DNA from: Owenia fusiformis
Taxonomy: Eukaryota > Annelida > Polychaeta > Sabellida > Oweniidae
NCBI GenBank assembly: GCA_903813345.2
Contig: CAIIXF020000011.1
Span: 32,790,166-32,854,165, forward strand
Length of the DNA stretch: 64,000 nt
Reading direction: 5' to 3'
The notes under the pieces are model-generated. The model saw only the letters and a program-made list of their open reading frames with translations, searched no databases and was not told where the DNA came from. Below are positions 34,974 to 47,500 of the stretch, piece after piece. Within the stretch, counting starts at the first letter, position 1; every line of letters begins with the position of its first letter. The translations under genes were made by a program, and so were the position numbers.

Positions 34974-37250
34974 AGGGTCTTAGTTTTATAACGTGGGAGG
35001 TCTTAGTTTTATAACAGGGTCTTAGTTTTACAACGTGGGGGGTCTTAGTTTTATAACAGGGTCTTAGTTTTATTACATGGGGGGTCTTAGTTTTATTACA
35101 TGGGGGGTCTTAGTTTTATAAAAGGGTCTTAGTTTTATAACGTGGGGGGTCTTAGTGTTATAACAGGGTCTTAGTTTTATAACGTGGGGGGGGTCTTAGT
35201 TTTATAACAGGGTCTTAGTTTTATAACGTGGGGGTCTTAGTTTTATAACAGGGTCTTAGTTTTATAATGTGGGGGGTCTTAGTTTTATAACAGGGTCTTA
35301 GTTTTATTACGTGGGGGGTCTTAGTTTTATAACAGGGTCTTAGTTTTATAACGTGGGGGGTCTTAGTTTTATAACAGGGTCTTAGTTTTATAACGTGGGG
35401 GGTCTTAGTTTTATAACAGGGTCTTAGTTTTATAACGTGGGGGGTCTTAGTTTTATAACAGGGTCTTAGTTTTATAACGTGGGGGGTCTTAGTTTTATAA
35501 CAGGGTCTTAGTTTTATAACGTGGGGGGTCTTAGTTTTATAACAGGGTCTTAGTTTTATTACGTGGGGGGTCTTAGTTTTATAACAGGGTCTTAGTTTTA
35601 TAACGTGGGGGGTCTTAGTTTTATAACAGGGTCTTAGTTTTATTACGTGGGGGGTCTTAGTTTTATAACAGGGTCTTAGTTTTATAACGTGGGGGGTCTT
35701 AGTTTTATAACAGGGTCTTAGTTTTATTACGTGGGGGGTCTTAGTTTTATAACAGGGTCTTAGTTTTATAACGTGGGGGGTCTTAGTTTTATAACAGGGT
35801 CTTAGTTTTATAACGTGGGGGTCTTAGTTTTATAACAGGGTCTTAGTTTTATAACGTGGGGGGTCTTAGTTTTATAACAGGGTCTTAGTTTTATAACGTG
35901 GGGGGTCTTAGTTTTATAACAGGGTCTTAGTTTTATAACGTGGGGGGTCTTAGTTTTATAACAGGGTCTTAGTTTTATAACGTGGGGGGTCTTAGTTTTA
36001 TAACAGGGTCTTAGTTTTATAATGTGGGGGGTCTTAGTTTTATAACAGGGTCTTAGTTTTATTACGTGGGGGGTCTTAGTTTTATAACAGGGTCTTAGTT
36101 TTATAACGTGGGAGGTCTTAGTTTTATAACAGGGTCTTAGTTTTATAACGTGGGGGGTCTTAGTTTTATAACAGGGTCTTAGTTTTATAACGTGGGGGGT
36201 CTTAGTTTTATAACAGGGTCTTAGTTTTATAACGTGGGGGGTCTTAGTTTTATAACAGGGTCTTAGTTTTATAACGTGGGGGGTCTTAGTTTTATAACAG
36301 GGTCTTAGTTTTATAACGTGGGGGGTCTTAGTTTTATAACAGGGTCTTAGTTTTATAACGTGGGGGGTCTTAGTTTTATAACAGGGTCTTAGTTTTATAA
36401 CGTGGGGGGTCTTAGTTGTATAACAGGGTCTTAGTTTTATTACGTGGGGGGTCTTAGTTTTATAACAGGGTCTTAGTTTTATAACAGGGTCTTAGTTTTA
36501 TAACGTGGGGGGTCTTAGTTTTATAACGTGGGGGTCTTAGTTTTATAACGTGGGGGGTCTTAGTTTTATAACAGGGTCTTAGTTTTATAACGTGGGGGGT
36601 CTTAGTTTTATAACAGGGTCTTAGTTTTATAATGTGGGGGGTCTTAGTTTTATAACAGGGTCTTAGTTTTATTACTCGGGGGGTCTTAGTTTTATAACAG
36701 GGTCTTAGTTTTATAACGTGGGGGGTTTTAGTTTTATAACAGGGTCTTAGTTTTATAACGTGGGGGGTCTTAGTTTTATAACAGGGTCTTAGTTTTATAA
36801 TGTGGGGGGTCTTAGTTTTATAACAGGGTCTTAGTTTTATTACGTGGGGGGTCTTAGTTTTATAACAGGGTCTTAGTTTTATAACGTGGGGGGTCTTAGT
36901 TTTATAACAGGGTCTTAGTTTTATAATGTGGGGGGTCTTAGTTTTATAACAGGGTCTTAGTTTTATTACGTGGGGGGTCTTAGTTTTATAACAGGGTCTT
37001 AGTTTTATAACGTGGGGGGTCTTAGTTTTATAACAGGGTCTTAGTTTTATAACGTGGGGGGTCTTAGTTTTATAACAGGGTCTTAGTTTTATAATGTGGG
37101 GGGTCTTAGTTCTATAACAGGGTCTTAGTTTTATTACGTGGGGGGTCTTAGTTTTATAACAGGGTCTTAGTTTTATAACGTGGGGGGTCTTAGTTTTATA
37201 ACAGGGTCTTAGTTTTATAACAGTGGGGGGTCTTAGTTTTGTAGGTCTTA
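34974..37250. repeat. 42 bp satellite array, about 54 units
   Basis: A dimeric unit: GGTCTTAGTTTTATAACGTGGGG (23 bp), then GGTCTTAGTTTTATAACAG (19 bp), repeated almost without change over 2.3 kb. Variants are mainly AACGTG/AATGTG/TTACGTG and the length of the G run. Near 36480 two ACAG half-units and later three CGTG half-units stand in a row, breaking the alternation. Units at the very start and end are degenerate (TCTTAGGTCTTAGGTC). No ORF. Confidence 0.95.
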
Positions 37251-37291
37251 GGTCTTAGGTCTTTGCTTTGTAGACACCCGAAGTGCATGTC

Positions 37292-37571
37292 CACTGGTGA
37301 TCCACTCGATTACACTAGTTACATGTATGTCGGAACATCGAATGGACGATTTCTCTTTTTTTCCTTATTTCACAGTTGTAGGCAGAATTCCCACATTTTA
37401 ACACATTTAAGAAAATGTACATATTTGCGAACAAATAGTTCAAAAGACAACAGAATCGTCGATTTAATTCCTCACTTAAAGTTATACATAAACGGTTTTT
37501 AGAAAAACAGTTAAGATCTGCACTGAAACGAACCGTTTCGGTAACCAGTGTAATCGAGCGGATCACCAGTG
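37292..37571. mobile_element. 280 bp MITE, CACTGGTGATCC ends, TSD ATGTC
   Basis: Same family as 27928-28433, but one arm is largely deleted, so it no longer folds completely. ATGTC at 37287-37291 and 37572-37576 is the 5 bp target duplication. It abuts the end of the satellite array. Confidence 0.8.
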
Positions 37572-37576
37572 ATGTC

Positions 37577-38033
37577 ATTTTTGCTTTGTTTTCGATGGCA
37601 TATGCACATTCCTACAAGGATATTGTTTCTTTCTTATTTGGAATGTTTCTTTTGCCTTCCTCATAAAAATGGTAAAAATAATATACAATGTAAAATACAT
37701 AATATGACTATACATGTATATTAACTAAACTTTCAGTTATATTGATAAAACGTATATTAAATTAATAACAAAACAACAACATGCAGAATGTCACAAAATT
37801 CATTTTATACAGACGCCAATGTCCAATCACCAAACACTGAATGATAACCACCAAACACCAACCACTGAACACCGTCCACAAGACTCTAAGTGGGCACCAT
37901 TTATATATTAACCATTTTACTGCACAATTGATACATTAAGATTATTTCACATTATCAACCTTCACATTGTTTTTTAATTTTATTTGAACGCTATTTTATA
38001 ATAAAAGACGTTCATGGCTAATATGCTTAACAC
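37577..38033. other. Intergenic AT-rich sequence downstream of the vault-PARP-like gene
   Basis: Contains a short CCAA(C/A)CACCAA-type tandem near 37825-37870. No gene seen. Confidence 0.4.
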
Positions 38034-38039
38034 TTTATT
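38034..38039 (-). terminator. Candidate polyadenylation signal of the 14-3-3/vault-PARP-like gene
   Basis: TTTATT on the plus strand is AATAAA on the minus strand, about 200 nt after the stop codon at 38240. It would give a short 3' UTR. Confidence 0.45.
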
Positions 38040-38239
38040 AATTATGTCAGTAAGCAGTGGAACATAAGCACCAGTCCTGAGACTTTCAAGCAGTTAGTTA
38101 AAAAGAATTGAGCTGGTTGATTTGCTACTTCATAATATATACATAGCAACATGTCCATAATTTTGACACACGCTGATTAAGCAGTTGCATCATTGTAAAG
38201 TTGTAAGTCTTCCCTTGTTTCTCAATTTTCTTACAACTG

Positions 38240-38556
38240 CTACATTCCCAATATCTTAACACCAACCTCTGCCCAGCTATGCCCAAGTTCTAGGGTACTA
38301 TATACCAAGGGATAAGTCTTATCCACCAAAGCAATGAACATCAATGCCTTTATAACATTCTCAATATATGGCATATTAGACTCCATATCAGTACATAGTG
38401 TGTTGATAACTTCAGTGATGTATGTTTGAAGAGTGTGGATTTCTTTCAGCTTTGATGATATTGAGTCCAATAGTTCTGGGCGAAGATATTGCATAATTCG
38501 GAGAACAGTCAATAGAGAGCATAAAAGTCTCTTCATATTTGTTGATACCTTGTTGC
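38240..38556 (-). CDS. Last exon: C-terminus of vault-PARP-like domain
   Basis: The acceptor TTTATCTCCAG precedes 38556. The joined codon makes the Gly of [20 protein letters not shown]. It ends [20 protein letters not shown] followed by TAG (38242-38240). The LELG..W......LLG/ILG ending and the preceding helical stretch follow the C-terminus of human PARP4, which binds the major vault protein. The intron before it is 6.4 kb and contains the 39074-44082 foldback and the 54 bp array. Confidence 0.85.
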
Positions 38557-41500
38557 CTGGAGATAAATATATTCACGACATTTATAAATAGGACAACATA
38601 TACAAAGTTAGTGTGCATTGTAATATTTGGAAATTTATAGGATAAATATGATATCTTTTATCAGGTGTCATTTTTATCCTTGCATATATGGAGATTGCCA
38701 ATATCCACTTCTCAATTAAAATAATATCCCTCAAAAAATGTAGGTTATCCTCTATATAAAGGGTGTTTCATAATGACTTCCCCATCCACAATCAATCCTA
38801 AGATCACATGGCCCATTATGTACTATATTAATAAATCCTATTGAATTTTGGACTTCATGTCTAAATATTGGCATGATTTATTATTGGAAAAGTAATTTGT
38901 GAGCTCAAGTTTGGTAGTTAACCCTAATTTGCTCGATTTATGACTGCCATCTGTAATGTATATGAAGAGAAGAGTAGATAATTGTATAATGCATTATATC
39001 ATTTATAGCTCTCTAGGTAGTTCTTTATATCTAATAAATACATCAAATTGGTACATTACTATAGATTAAATATAGTATAGTAGGAACAAGGGGTTCCCAT
39101 GCACCCATAAGGTGTGAATAAGTTACATACATTTTTGTAATCCCTAGGGTGTCTATTTAATGAATTCATTTGTTAACATTGCCAACAAATGTCCCATAGT
39201 ACTTTTATGGCGGCATTCAGTTACCATGGTTACGCATCTTTAGACATCTTACCTTGGTATCTTAAATCATTTGTAGCTCTGTCATTATATGGTCTATAGA
39301 AATGATATTGGTACCAAATTAAACCTTGTTAAATTTCCAATAAATTCCTGATATTCAATTATGCAAATTATCTAATTTGCATTAATTATGACGTCATCAA
39401 TCTATTTTTGGTTCAGAATTTCCAACTATAGCAACGTATCTATTAGAACTGAGGCCGTATGGCAAAATTTCTGAAAGGTTTTGTCCTTTATTCTATTAGT
39501 AGAAGGTATAAGCAACATAAAAGTGAAAACAGATTCAAAATTGAATCAGTATTACGAAAGTTATGTAACTTTCGAGGCAGCTATCGTGAATATCATTATT
39601 TGACAATAATATACATACGTCTTACCTTGGAGTCTTGAATCAATGTAGCTTCGCCATTATTTGGTCTATAGAGATGATATTGGTATCTGATTAAACCTTA
39701 TTAAATTTACTATATGGTTACAATATTAAGTTATGCAAATTAGCTAATTTGCATTAATTGCGACGTCATCAATCCATTTTTTGTTCAGAATATCGTAGTA
39801 TAGCAACATATCTATTAGAACTGAGGCCGTATGACAGAATGTGTGCATAGTTTTGTCCCTTATTTGATGAGTGGAAGATATAAGCAACATTAAAGAGACA
39901 ACGAATCTTCAAAATTGGATCAGAATTAACAAAATTATCCAGCTTTGGAGGCAACTACCGTGAACGTCATTGTTTGACAATTATAAAAAGAACATTAAAT
40001 TAACAAAAAAAGTAACAACCATAGTTGTTTCAATCTTATTGAGTAAAAATGTGCATGTATTAAACTGAACTAATAAGTATGTGGAAAGGTTACATGCATT
40101 TTGACTATCATTCACAGGGGTCAAAACGGTTATCTCGACCCTGTATATCAAAGATCCAATCTTATAATTTACCATGCACTTTCAATGATTCATATAAATT
40201 GTATACATGTAGTCTGATTTTCATCATATTCTTCATATTCTTGATTCTTAAAGCATCTGAAGTATATAGCATGATTAGAAGTGAAGATGATTCATCATAT
40301 GGTTTATGTAATATTTCTAACATTTCAGATGCTATGGTAACATCACTTGATAATGAGGTTTTTACATTTCACGTTCTTAATGAGTTAAAAGGAAGTTATT
40401 CTCCCTTTGCTTTAGAGATAAATAGTCGCATGTTTAGAAAAATTATAACTTAATTAATTTAACCACCCCCCCACCTGACAGCCCCCATATTTGAAGATTT
40501 TGGTGAAAGCAAAATACATTAATTATTAGGTTCCAGAAGCCCCCAGAAGCTATATGATGGCCCCCAGTGGCCCCAAGAATCTATACAGGGGCCCCAAGTG
40601 GCCCCCAGAAGCTAAACTGTGCTCCCCAAAAGCTATATGTTGGCCCCCAGAAGCTGAATAGTGGCCCCCAGGAGCTATACGGTGGCTCCCAGAAGCTATA
40701 CAGGAAACCCTGTGGCCCGCAGGAGCTATACGGTGGCGCCCAGAAGCTATAGAGGTGGCCCCCAGAAGCTATACGGTGGCCCCCAGAAGCTACACGGGGG
40801 CCCCCAGAAGCTATACTATGGCCCCCAGAAGCTATACAAGGGCCCCCAGAAACTATACTATGGTCTCCAGAAGCTATATGGTGGCCCCCAGTGGCCCTCG
40901 GAAGCTATATGATGGCCCCCAGAAGCTAATTAGTGGCCCCCAGGAGCTATACGGTGGCTCCCAGAAGCTATACAGGGGACCCCAGTGGCCCCAAGAAGCT
41001 AAACGATGGCCCCCAGAAGCTATACAGGAGCCCCAAAAAGCTACATGATGGCCCCAAGAATGTATATGATGGCCCCCAATGGCTCCCAGAAGATGTGAAG
41101 GGCCCCCAATAGCCCCTAGAAGCTATATGGTGGCCCCCAGTGGCCCTCATAGGCTATATGATGGCCCCCAGAAGCTAAATAGTGACCCTCAGGAGCTACA
41201 TGGTGGTTCCCAGAAGCTACACAATGGCCCCCAGAATCTATATGGCCCCCAATGGCTCCCTGAAGCTATAAAGGGCCCCTCAGTAGCCCCTAGAAGCTAT
41301 ACGGTGGCCCTCAGTGGCCCCAAAAGCTATATAGTGGCCCCCAGAAGCTATACAGGGGCCCACAGTGGCTCCCAGAAGCTATACGATGGCCCCCAGAAGC
41401 TATGCAAGGGCCTGCAGAAACTGTACTGTAGCCCCCAGAAGCTATACAGGGGCCCCCAGTGGCTCCCAGAAGCTATAAGATGGCCCCCAGAAGCTATGCA

Positions 41501-44500
41501 AGGGCCCGCAGAAACTATACGGTAGCCCCATAAGCTATACGATGGCCTCCAGAAGCTATACAGTGTCCCCCAATGGGCCACCATATAGCTTTGGGGGCTA
41601 CCGTATAGCTTCTAGGGGCTACTGGGGGCCCTGTATAGCTTCTGGGAGCCATTGGGGGCCATCATATAGATTCTTGGGGCCATCATGTAGCTTTTTGGGG
41701 CTCCTGTATAGCTTCTAGGGGCCATCGTTTAGCTTCTTGGGGCCACTGGGGTCCCCTGTATAGCTTCTGGGTGTCACCATATAGCTCCTGGGGGCCACTA
41801 ATTAGCTTCTGGGGGCCATCATATAGCTTCTGAGGGCCACTGGGGGCCACCATATAGCTTCTGGAGACCACAGTATAGTTTCTGTGGGCCCTTGTATAGC
41901 TTTTGGGGGCCATCGTATACCTTCTGGGGGCCACTTGGGGCCCCTGTATAGATTCAAAGGGGCCACTGGGGGCCACCATATAGCTTCTGGAGACCATAGT
42001 ATAGTTTCTGGGGGCCATTGTATAGCTTCTGGGGGCCATAGTATAGCTTCTGGGGGCCATCGTATAGCTTCTTGGGGCCACTGGGGCTCCCTGTATAGCT
42101 TCTGGGTGCCACCATATAGCTCCTGGGGGCCACTAATTAGCTTCTGGGGGCCATCATATAGCTTTTGAGGGCCACTGGGGGCCACCATATAGCTTCTGGA
42201 GACCACAGTATAGTTTCTGTGGGCCCTTGTATAGCTTCTGGGGGCCATCGTATACCTTCTGGGGGCCACTTGGGGCCCCTGTATAGATTCAAAGGGGCCA
42301 CTGGGGGCCACCATATAGCTTCTGGAGACCATAGTATAGTTTCTGGGGGCCCTTGTATAGCTTCTGGGGGCCATAGTATAGCTTCTGGGGGCCATCGTAT
42401 AGCTTCTTGGGGCCACTGGGGTTCCCTGTATAGCTTCTGGGTGCCACCATATAGCTCCTGGGGGCCACTAATTAGCTTCTGGGGGCCATCATATAGCTTT
42501 TGAGGGCCACTGGGGGCCACCATATAGCTTCTGGAGACCACAGTATAGTTTCTGTGGGCCCTTGTATAGCTTCTGGGGGCCATCGTATATCTTCTGGGGG
42601 CCACTTGGGGCCCCTGTATAGATTCTTGGGGCCACTGGGGGCCATCATATAGCTTCTGGGGGGCTTCTGGAACCTAATAATTAATGTATTTTGCCAGGTT
42701 TCACCAAAATCTTCGAATACGGGGGCTGTCAGGAGGGGGTTAAATTAAGTTATAATTTTTTAAACAAATTCATGTGACTATTTATCTCTAAGCAAAGGGA
42801 GAATAACTTTCTTTTAACTCATTAAGAACATGAAATGTAAAAACCTCATTATCAAGTGATGTTACCATAGCATCTGAAATGTTAGAAATATTACATAAAC
42901 CATATGATGAATCATCTTCACTTCTAATCATGCTTTATACTTCAGACACTTTAAGAATCAAGAATATGAAGAATATGATGCATGGTAAATTATAAAATTG
43001 GATCTTTAATATACAGGGTAGAAATAACCGTTTTGACCCTTGTGAATGATAGTCAAAATACATGTAACCTTTCCACACACTTATTAGTTCAGTTCAATAC
43101 ATGCACATTTTTACTCAATAAGATTGAAACAACTATGGTTGTTACTTTTTTTGTTAATTTAATATTATTTTTAAAATTGTCAAACAATGACGTTCACAGT
43201 AGCTGCCTCCAAAGCTGGATAATTTTGTTAATTCTGATCCAATTTTGAAGATTTGTTGTCTCTTTAATGTTGCTTATATCTTCCACTCATCAAATAAGGG
43301 ACAAAACTATGCACACGTTCTGTCATATGGCCTCAGTTCTAATAGATATGTTGCTATACTAGGATATTCTGAACCAAAAATGGATTGATGACGTCACAAT
43401 TAATGCAAATTAGCTAATTTGCATAACTGAATATTGTAACCATATAGTAAATTTAATAAGGTTTAATCAGATACCAATATCATCTCTATAGACCAAATAA
43501 TGGCGAAGCTACATTGATTCAAGACTCCAAGGTAAGATGTATGTATATTATTGTCAAATAATGACATTCACGATAGCTGCCTCGAAAAGTACATAACTTT
43601 CGTAATACTGATTCAATTTTGAATCTGTTTTCACTTTTATGTTGCTTATACCTTCTACTAATAGAATAAAGGACAAAACCTTTCAGAAATTTTGCCATAC
43701 GGCCTCAGTTCTAATAGATACGTTGCTATAGTTGGAAATTCTGAACCAAAAATAGATTGATGACGTCATAATTTATGCAAATTAGATAATTTGCATAATT
43801 GAATATCAGAAATTTATTGAAAATTTAACGAGGTTCAATTTAGTACCAATATCATTTCTATAGACCAAATAATGACAGAGCTACAAATGATTTAAGATAC
43901 CAAGGTAAGATTCTAAAGATGCGTAACCATGGTAACTGAATGCCGCCATAAAAGTACTATGGGACATTAGTTGGCAATGTTAACAAATGAATTCATTAAA
44001 TAGACACTCTAGGGATTACAAAAATGTATGTAACTTATTCACACCTTATGGGTGCATGGGAACCCCTTGTTCCTACTATACTAATAGTAGTGCTCTTAAC
44101 TTTGGTCATCATTCGTTTTAACAGGGTACACAGATAATTTTTTAGAAGATGTAGCTGCTCGATTGCATGCCATAGATCAAATAGGCACCTATAGTATTAG
44201 GTACATGTAGCAAGTTGTAAAAGCTGCTGAGCTAAATCAAAGTTGCTTTAATAAGTCCAAAACAGCTTTCATATGACAATTAACACATGGATGTATGTCA
44301 TCTAGAATTGGTGAAAAGCCTTATAGCAAACATATACAATGTACAAATACTAAAGTGCCAAAGGGGAGTTAGAAAAAAAATCACAAAAAAGAACATTGAA
44401 ATGTTCATCCCCTAATCAGAAAAAAACAAACTCCAATATCACAAAAAATATGTTGAAGAACTGATTAATGAATTCATTCTGTCAAAACTTTGAGCCACTT

Positions 44501-47500
44501 TTGACTCTATTCAAGAAACTTAGATACAATTGATAATCTCCCTTGTACTGTTATCATGGCCTTCTATCATTCTGAGAAAGACACTTCTTGTTGTAAAACA
44601 GAAAGATGTGAGGAGTATCAGAATGGAGTATTGCCAATTTTAAACAACAATTAATGCTATTGATAACAACGAGTCAAAACAGAATATGCTAATTATATAA
44701 TTTAGAAACATAGTGACGGTTATTTTGTCAAAACAGAATATGCCAATTATATAATTTAGAAACATAGTGATGGCTATTTTGTCAAAACAGAATATGCCAA
44801 TTATATAATTTAGAAACATAGTGATGGCTATTTTGTCAAAACAAATAATGCCAATTATATAATTTAGAAACATTGTGACGTTATTTGATTATTAAATACA
44901 TCAAAGACGTCAGCAAGTCTTTGCTCTTCGACACGTGCCATGAAAATAAATGTCTAGGTGCCTAATGTCCAGCAAGTGTCATTACACATTGATTGACTCA
45001 CCGAGTGATCTTATTCCAGCTGAGCAAAGGAGATCTTCAATCCCAAGTGTAGAAACGCCTATCAAGGCACCAATCTCTTCTGTGAGTTCCCAGAAGCCTT
45101 CCTAAATCATATAATATTGATACATATATTGCAATTAGCGAGTGTGTGATTAGATTGATATGATTGTAAAATTGTTATATTCAATTTGATGAATGTGCTT
45201 CATTTACATGAGTGCCTGGACTTGGCAGTTTACGTTTTGTATTTTGACTCATGTTCTATCATCCATAGGGCCCTTTTGTAATTGTGATATCAACGTGGTA
45301 GCCGGGTTTTCAGCTGTAGATGGAGTTTTATATTTGTGTGATGCCTTGTTCATTCATTCTTGCTTTCTGATTTGTATTTAATGTTCATATTTATATATTA
45401 TGAATTTATGAACTTTTAATAAACTCATCTTCTTTTAATAAAAATATTAATTAGTGTTTGCATTCCCAAGTCTGTAGTCTATTTATTTTCCTCAAGAGTA
45501 CTGTTTAGCTGTTGAAATCACTCCACCTAACTCATATGAACTTACTTGGGTTTGTAGATGGACCAGTTGCTTTATGACTTCAATGTTCATGTGAAAATCG
45601 CTGGACACTAGAGATGGTACTGGTGTACCTATTCCACTGTGGTAGCCATCTGAATCTACAGAAAAGTCATATAACATATTATGTATTTGGATAATCTTCT
45701 ATTATTGTAATAATACCACCAATGTTTCTTCTTCAAAATCAATTTTGCCAAAAGAAAGAAATCCGACAGTAAATGAGAGAGAGATACTTACTGACATGAT
45801 AAGTAAAGGTAGCATATATCAATTTTTTATAATTGCATAAGTGAATCATACCTTGCCTGTCATATTGATAAGGGTCGGAGGAGAACAGGTCCAGTTCTAT
45901 GTCATGCCCAGAGTCAATACATATGTTCACATTCTCCAATAGTGTTCCATATTCCTCAGCTTCATCATATCTTGTTTTCTTATCTGCAATACGTCGTGGT
46001 TGTGTTTTATCTATTTCTTGCTTCATATCAGCTTCAGGTCTAGTATCCATAGTCAATTTGGCTTTTTTCTTCTTTTTCCTCACCAACTTAGCATCTTTCT
46101 GGTTTTCAATTGCTCCTTCCTCATATGATTCACTCTTGAAGGCATCACTTGAACGCATAAGGGTGTCTTCCTCAACTGGTATAACATCTATGCTCATTTT
46201 TTCTAATGATCGTTCTCTCATTCTTGAAGGACTCCCACGAGCCTTACATGACATTAAAGGCTGGGGTTCTGCACATAATTGAATATGACGTGGGTCAGCT
46301 CTATTGATGCCCTTATTTGAAAATATGCGTTCAGATGATCCACGGGTACCTGTTTGCGAGGGACGGGGAGGTACAAGTGGAGGGGGAGCTACAGGAGCTG
46401 ATGGAACTTCAGGAGGCATAGTCAAATCTTTGGACTGGTATCCTTTTAATACATCTGCATTTGAACTTTTCTCAGCCATATTACATTTAGCAGCTAAACT
46501 TGTTCTTTTAGCCGATCTTAAACTAAATGGTCCACCAGATTTAGATGGTAGAGCTGATCCAGAGGGAAAAGATATACTATCAGCAAGTTGTCCATCATCT
46601 GCTGCAGGGGATGGGGCTGATTCTAAGCCAAAACTACCAAATGATAAACCAGTTGGTGGTGGAGGGGCTGGGGCTGACCTAAAGGCATTTGATGAAGGAC
46701 TTCCAAACGACACTCCACCTGTCATAGGTGGTGGTAGAGGGGGTGGGGCTGATCCAAAGACACGAGATGTAGGACCTCCAAACAGCCCTCCACCTGCTGC
46801 AGGTGGCGATGCAGCGGGCGGGGCTGACCCAAATGCACTGGATATAGGACCTCCAAACAGCCCTCCACCTGTCACAGGTGGCGGTGGAGGGGGTGGGGCT
46901 GATCCAAATGCACGAGATGTGGGACCTCCAAACAGCCCTCCACCTGCTGCAGGTGGCGATGCAGCGGGAGGGGCTGACCCAAATGCACTGGATACAGGAC
47001 CTCCAAACAGCCCTCCACCTGTCACAGGTGGCGGTGGAGGGGGTGGGGCTGATCCAAATGCACGAGATGTGGGACCTCCAAACAGCCCTCCACCTGCTGC
47101 AGGTGGCGATGCAGCGGGCGGGGCTGACCCAAATGCACTGGATACAGGACTTCCAAACAGCCCTTTACCTGCAACAGAGGGTGGTGCAGGGGGTGGAACT
47201 GTCCCAAAAGTATGAGATGTAGGACCTCCAAACAACCCTCCACCCATCACAGGTGGTGGTGCAGCGGGCGAGGCTGACCCAAATGCACTGGATACAGGAC
47301 CTCCAAACAGCCCTCCACCTGTCATAGGTGGTGGTGATGGGGGTGGTGCTGACCTGTCTAACAAATTGACTTGGGCTGACCCAAAACCAAATTGCACAGG
47401 TTCATTAGAAAAGGATAGGTATTCAGATTTCTCATTCAATCTTCTTGAATCATCAAGGGCAGCTGATTCAAATCTAACATGTGAGGACTCAACTCCAATT

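Noticed and set aside
34974-37250. Regular repeats resembling a CRISPR array
   Set aside because: There are no unique spacers. The unit is a continuous 42 bp tandem dimer in a eukaryotic genome.
40567-42604. Several MAPRSYT- and WPPEAI-type ORFs of up to 204 codons
   Set aside because: Products of a 21 bp minisatellite that is open in several frames on both strands.
39074-44082. Idea that the 5 kb palindrome carries a CAC/5 bp-type signature
   Set aside because: Ends are AGTATAGTAGG, and no matching 5 bp flanks were found.
46304-47215. 303-codon plus-strand ORF rich in [15 protein letters not shown]
   Set aside because: It is the antisense of the FG-repeat exon. The 84 bp repeat keeps the opposite frame open. 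The minus strand has splice sites and homologous flanking domains.
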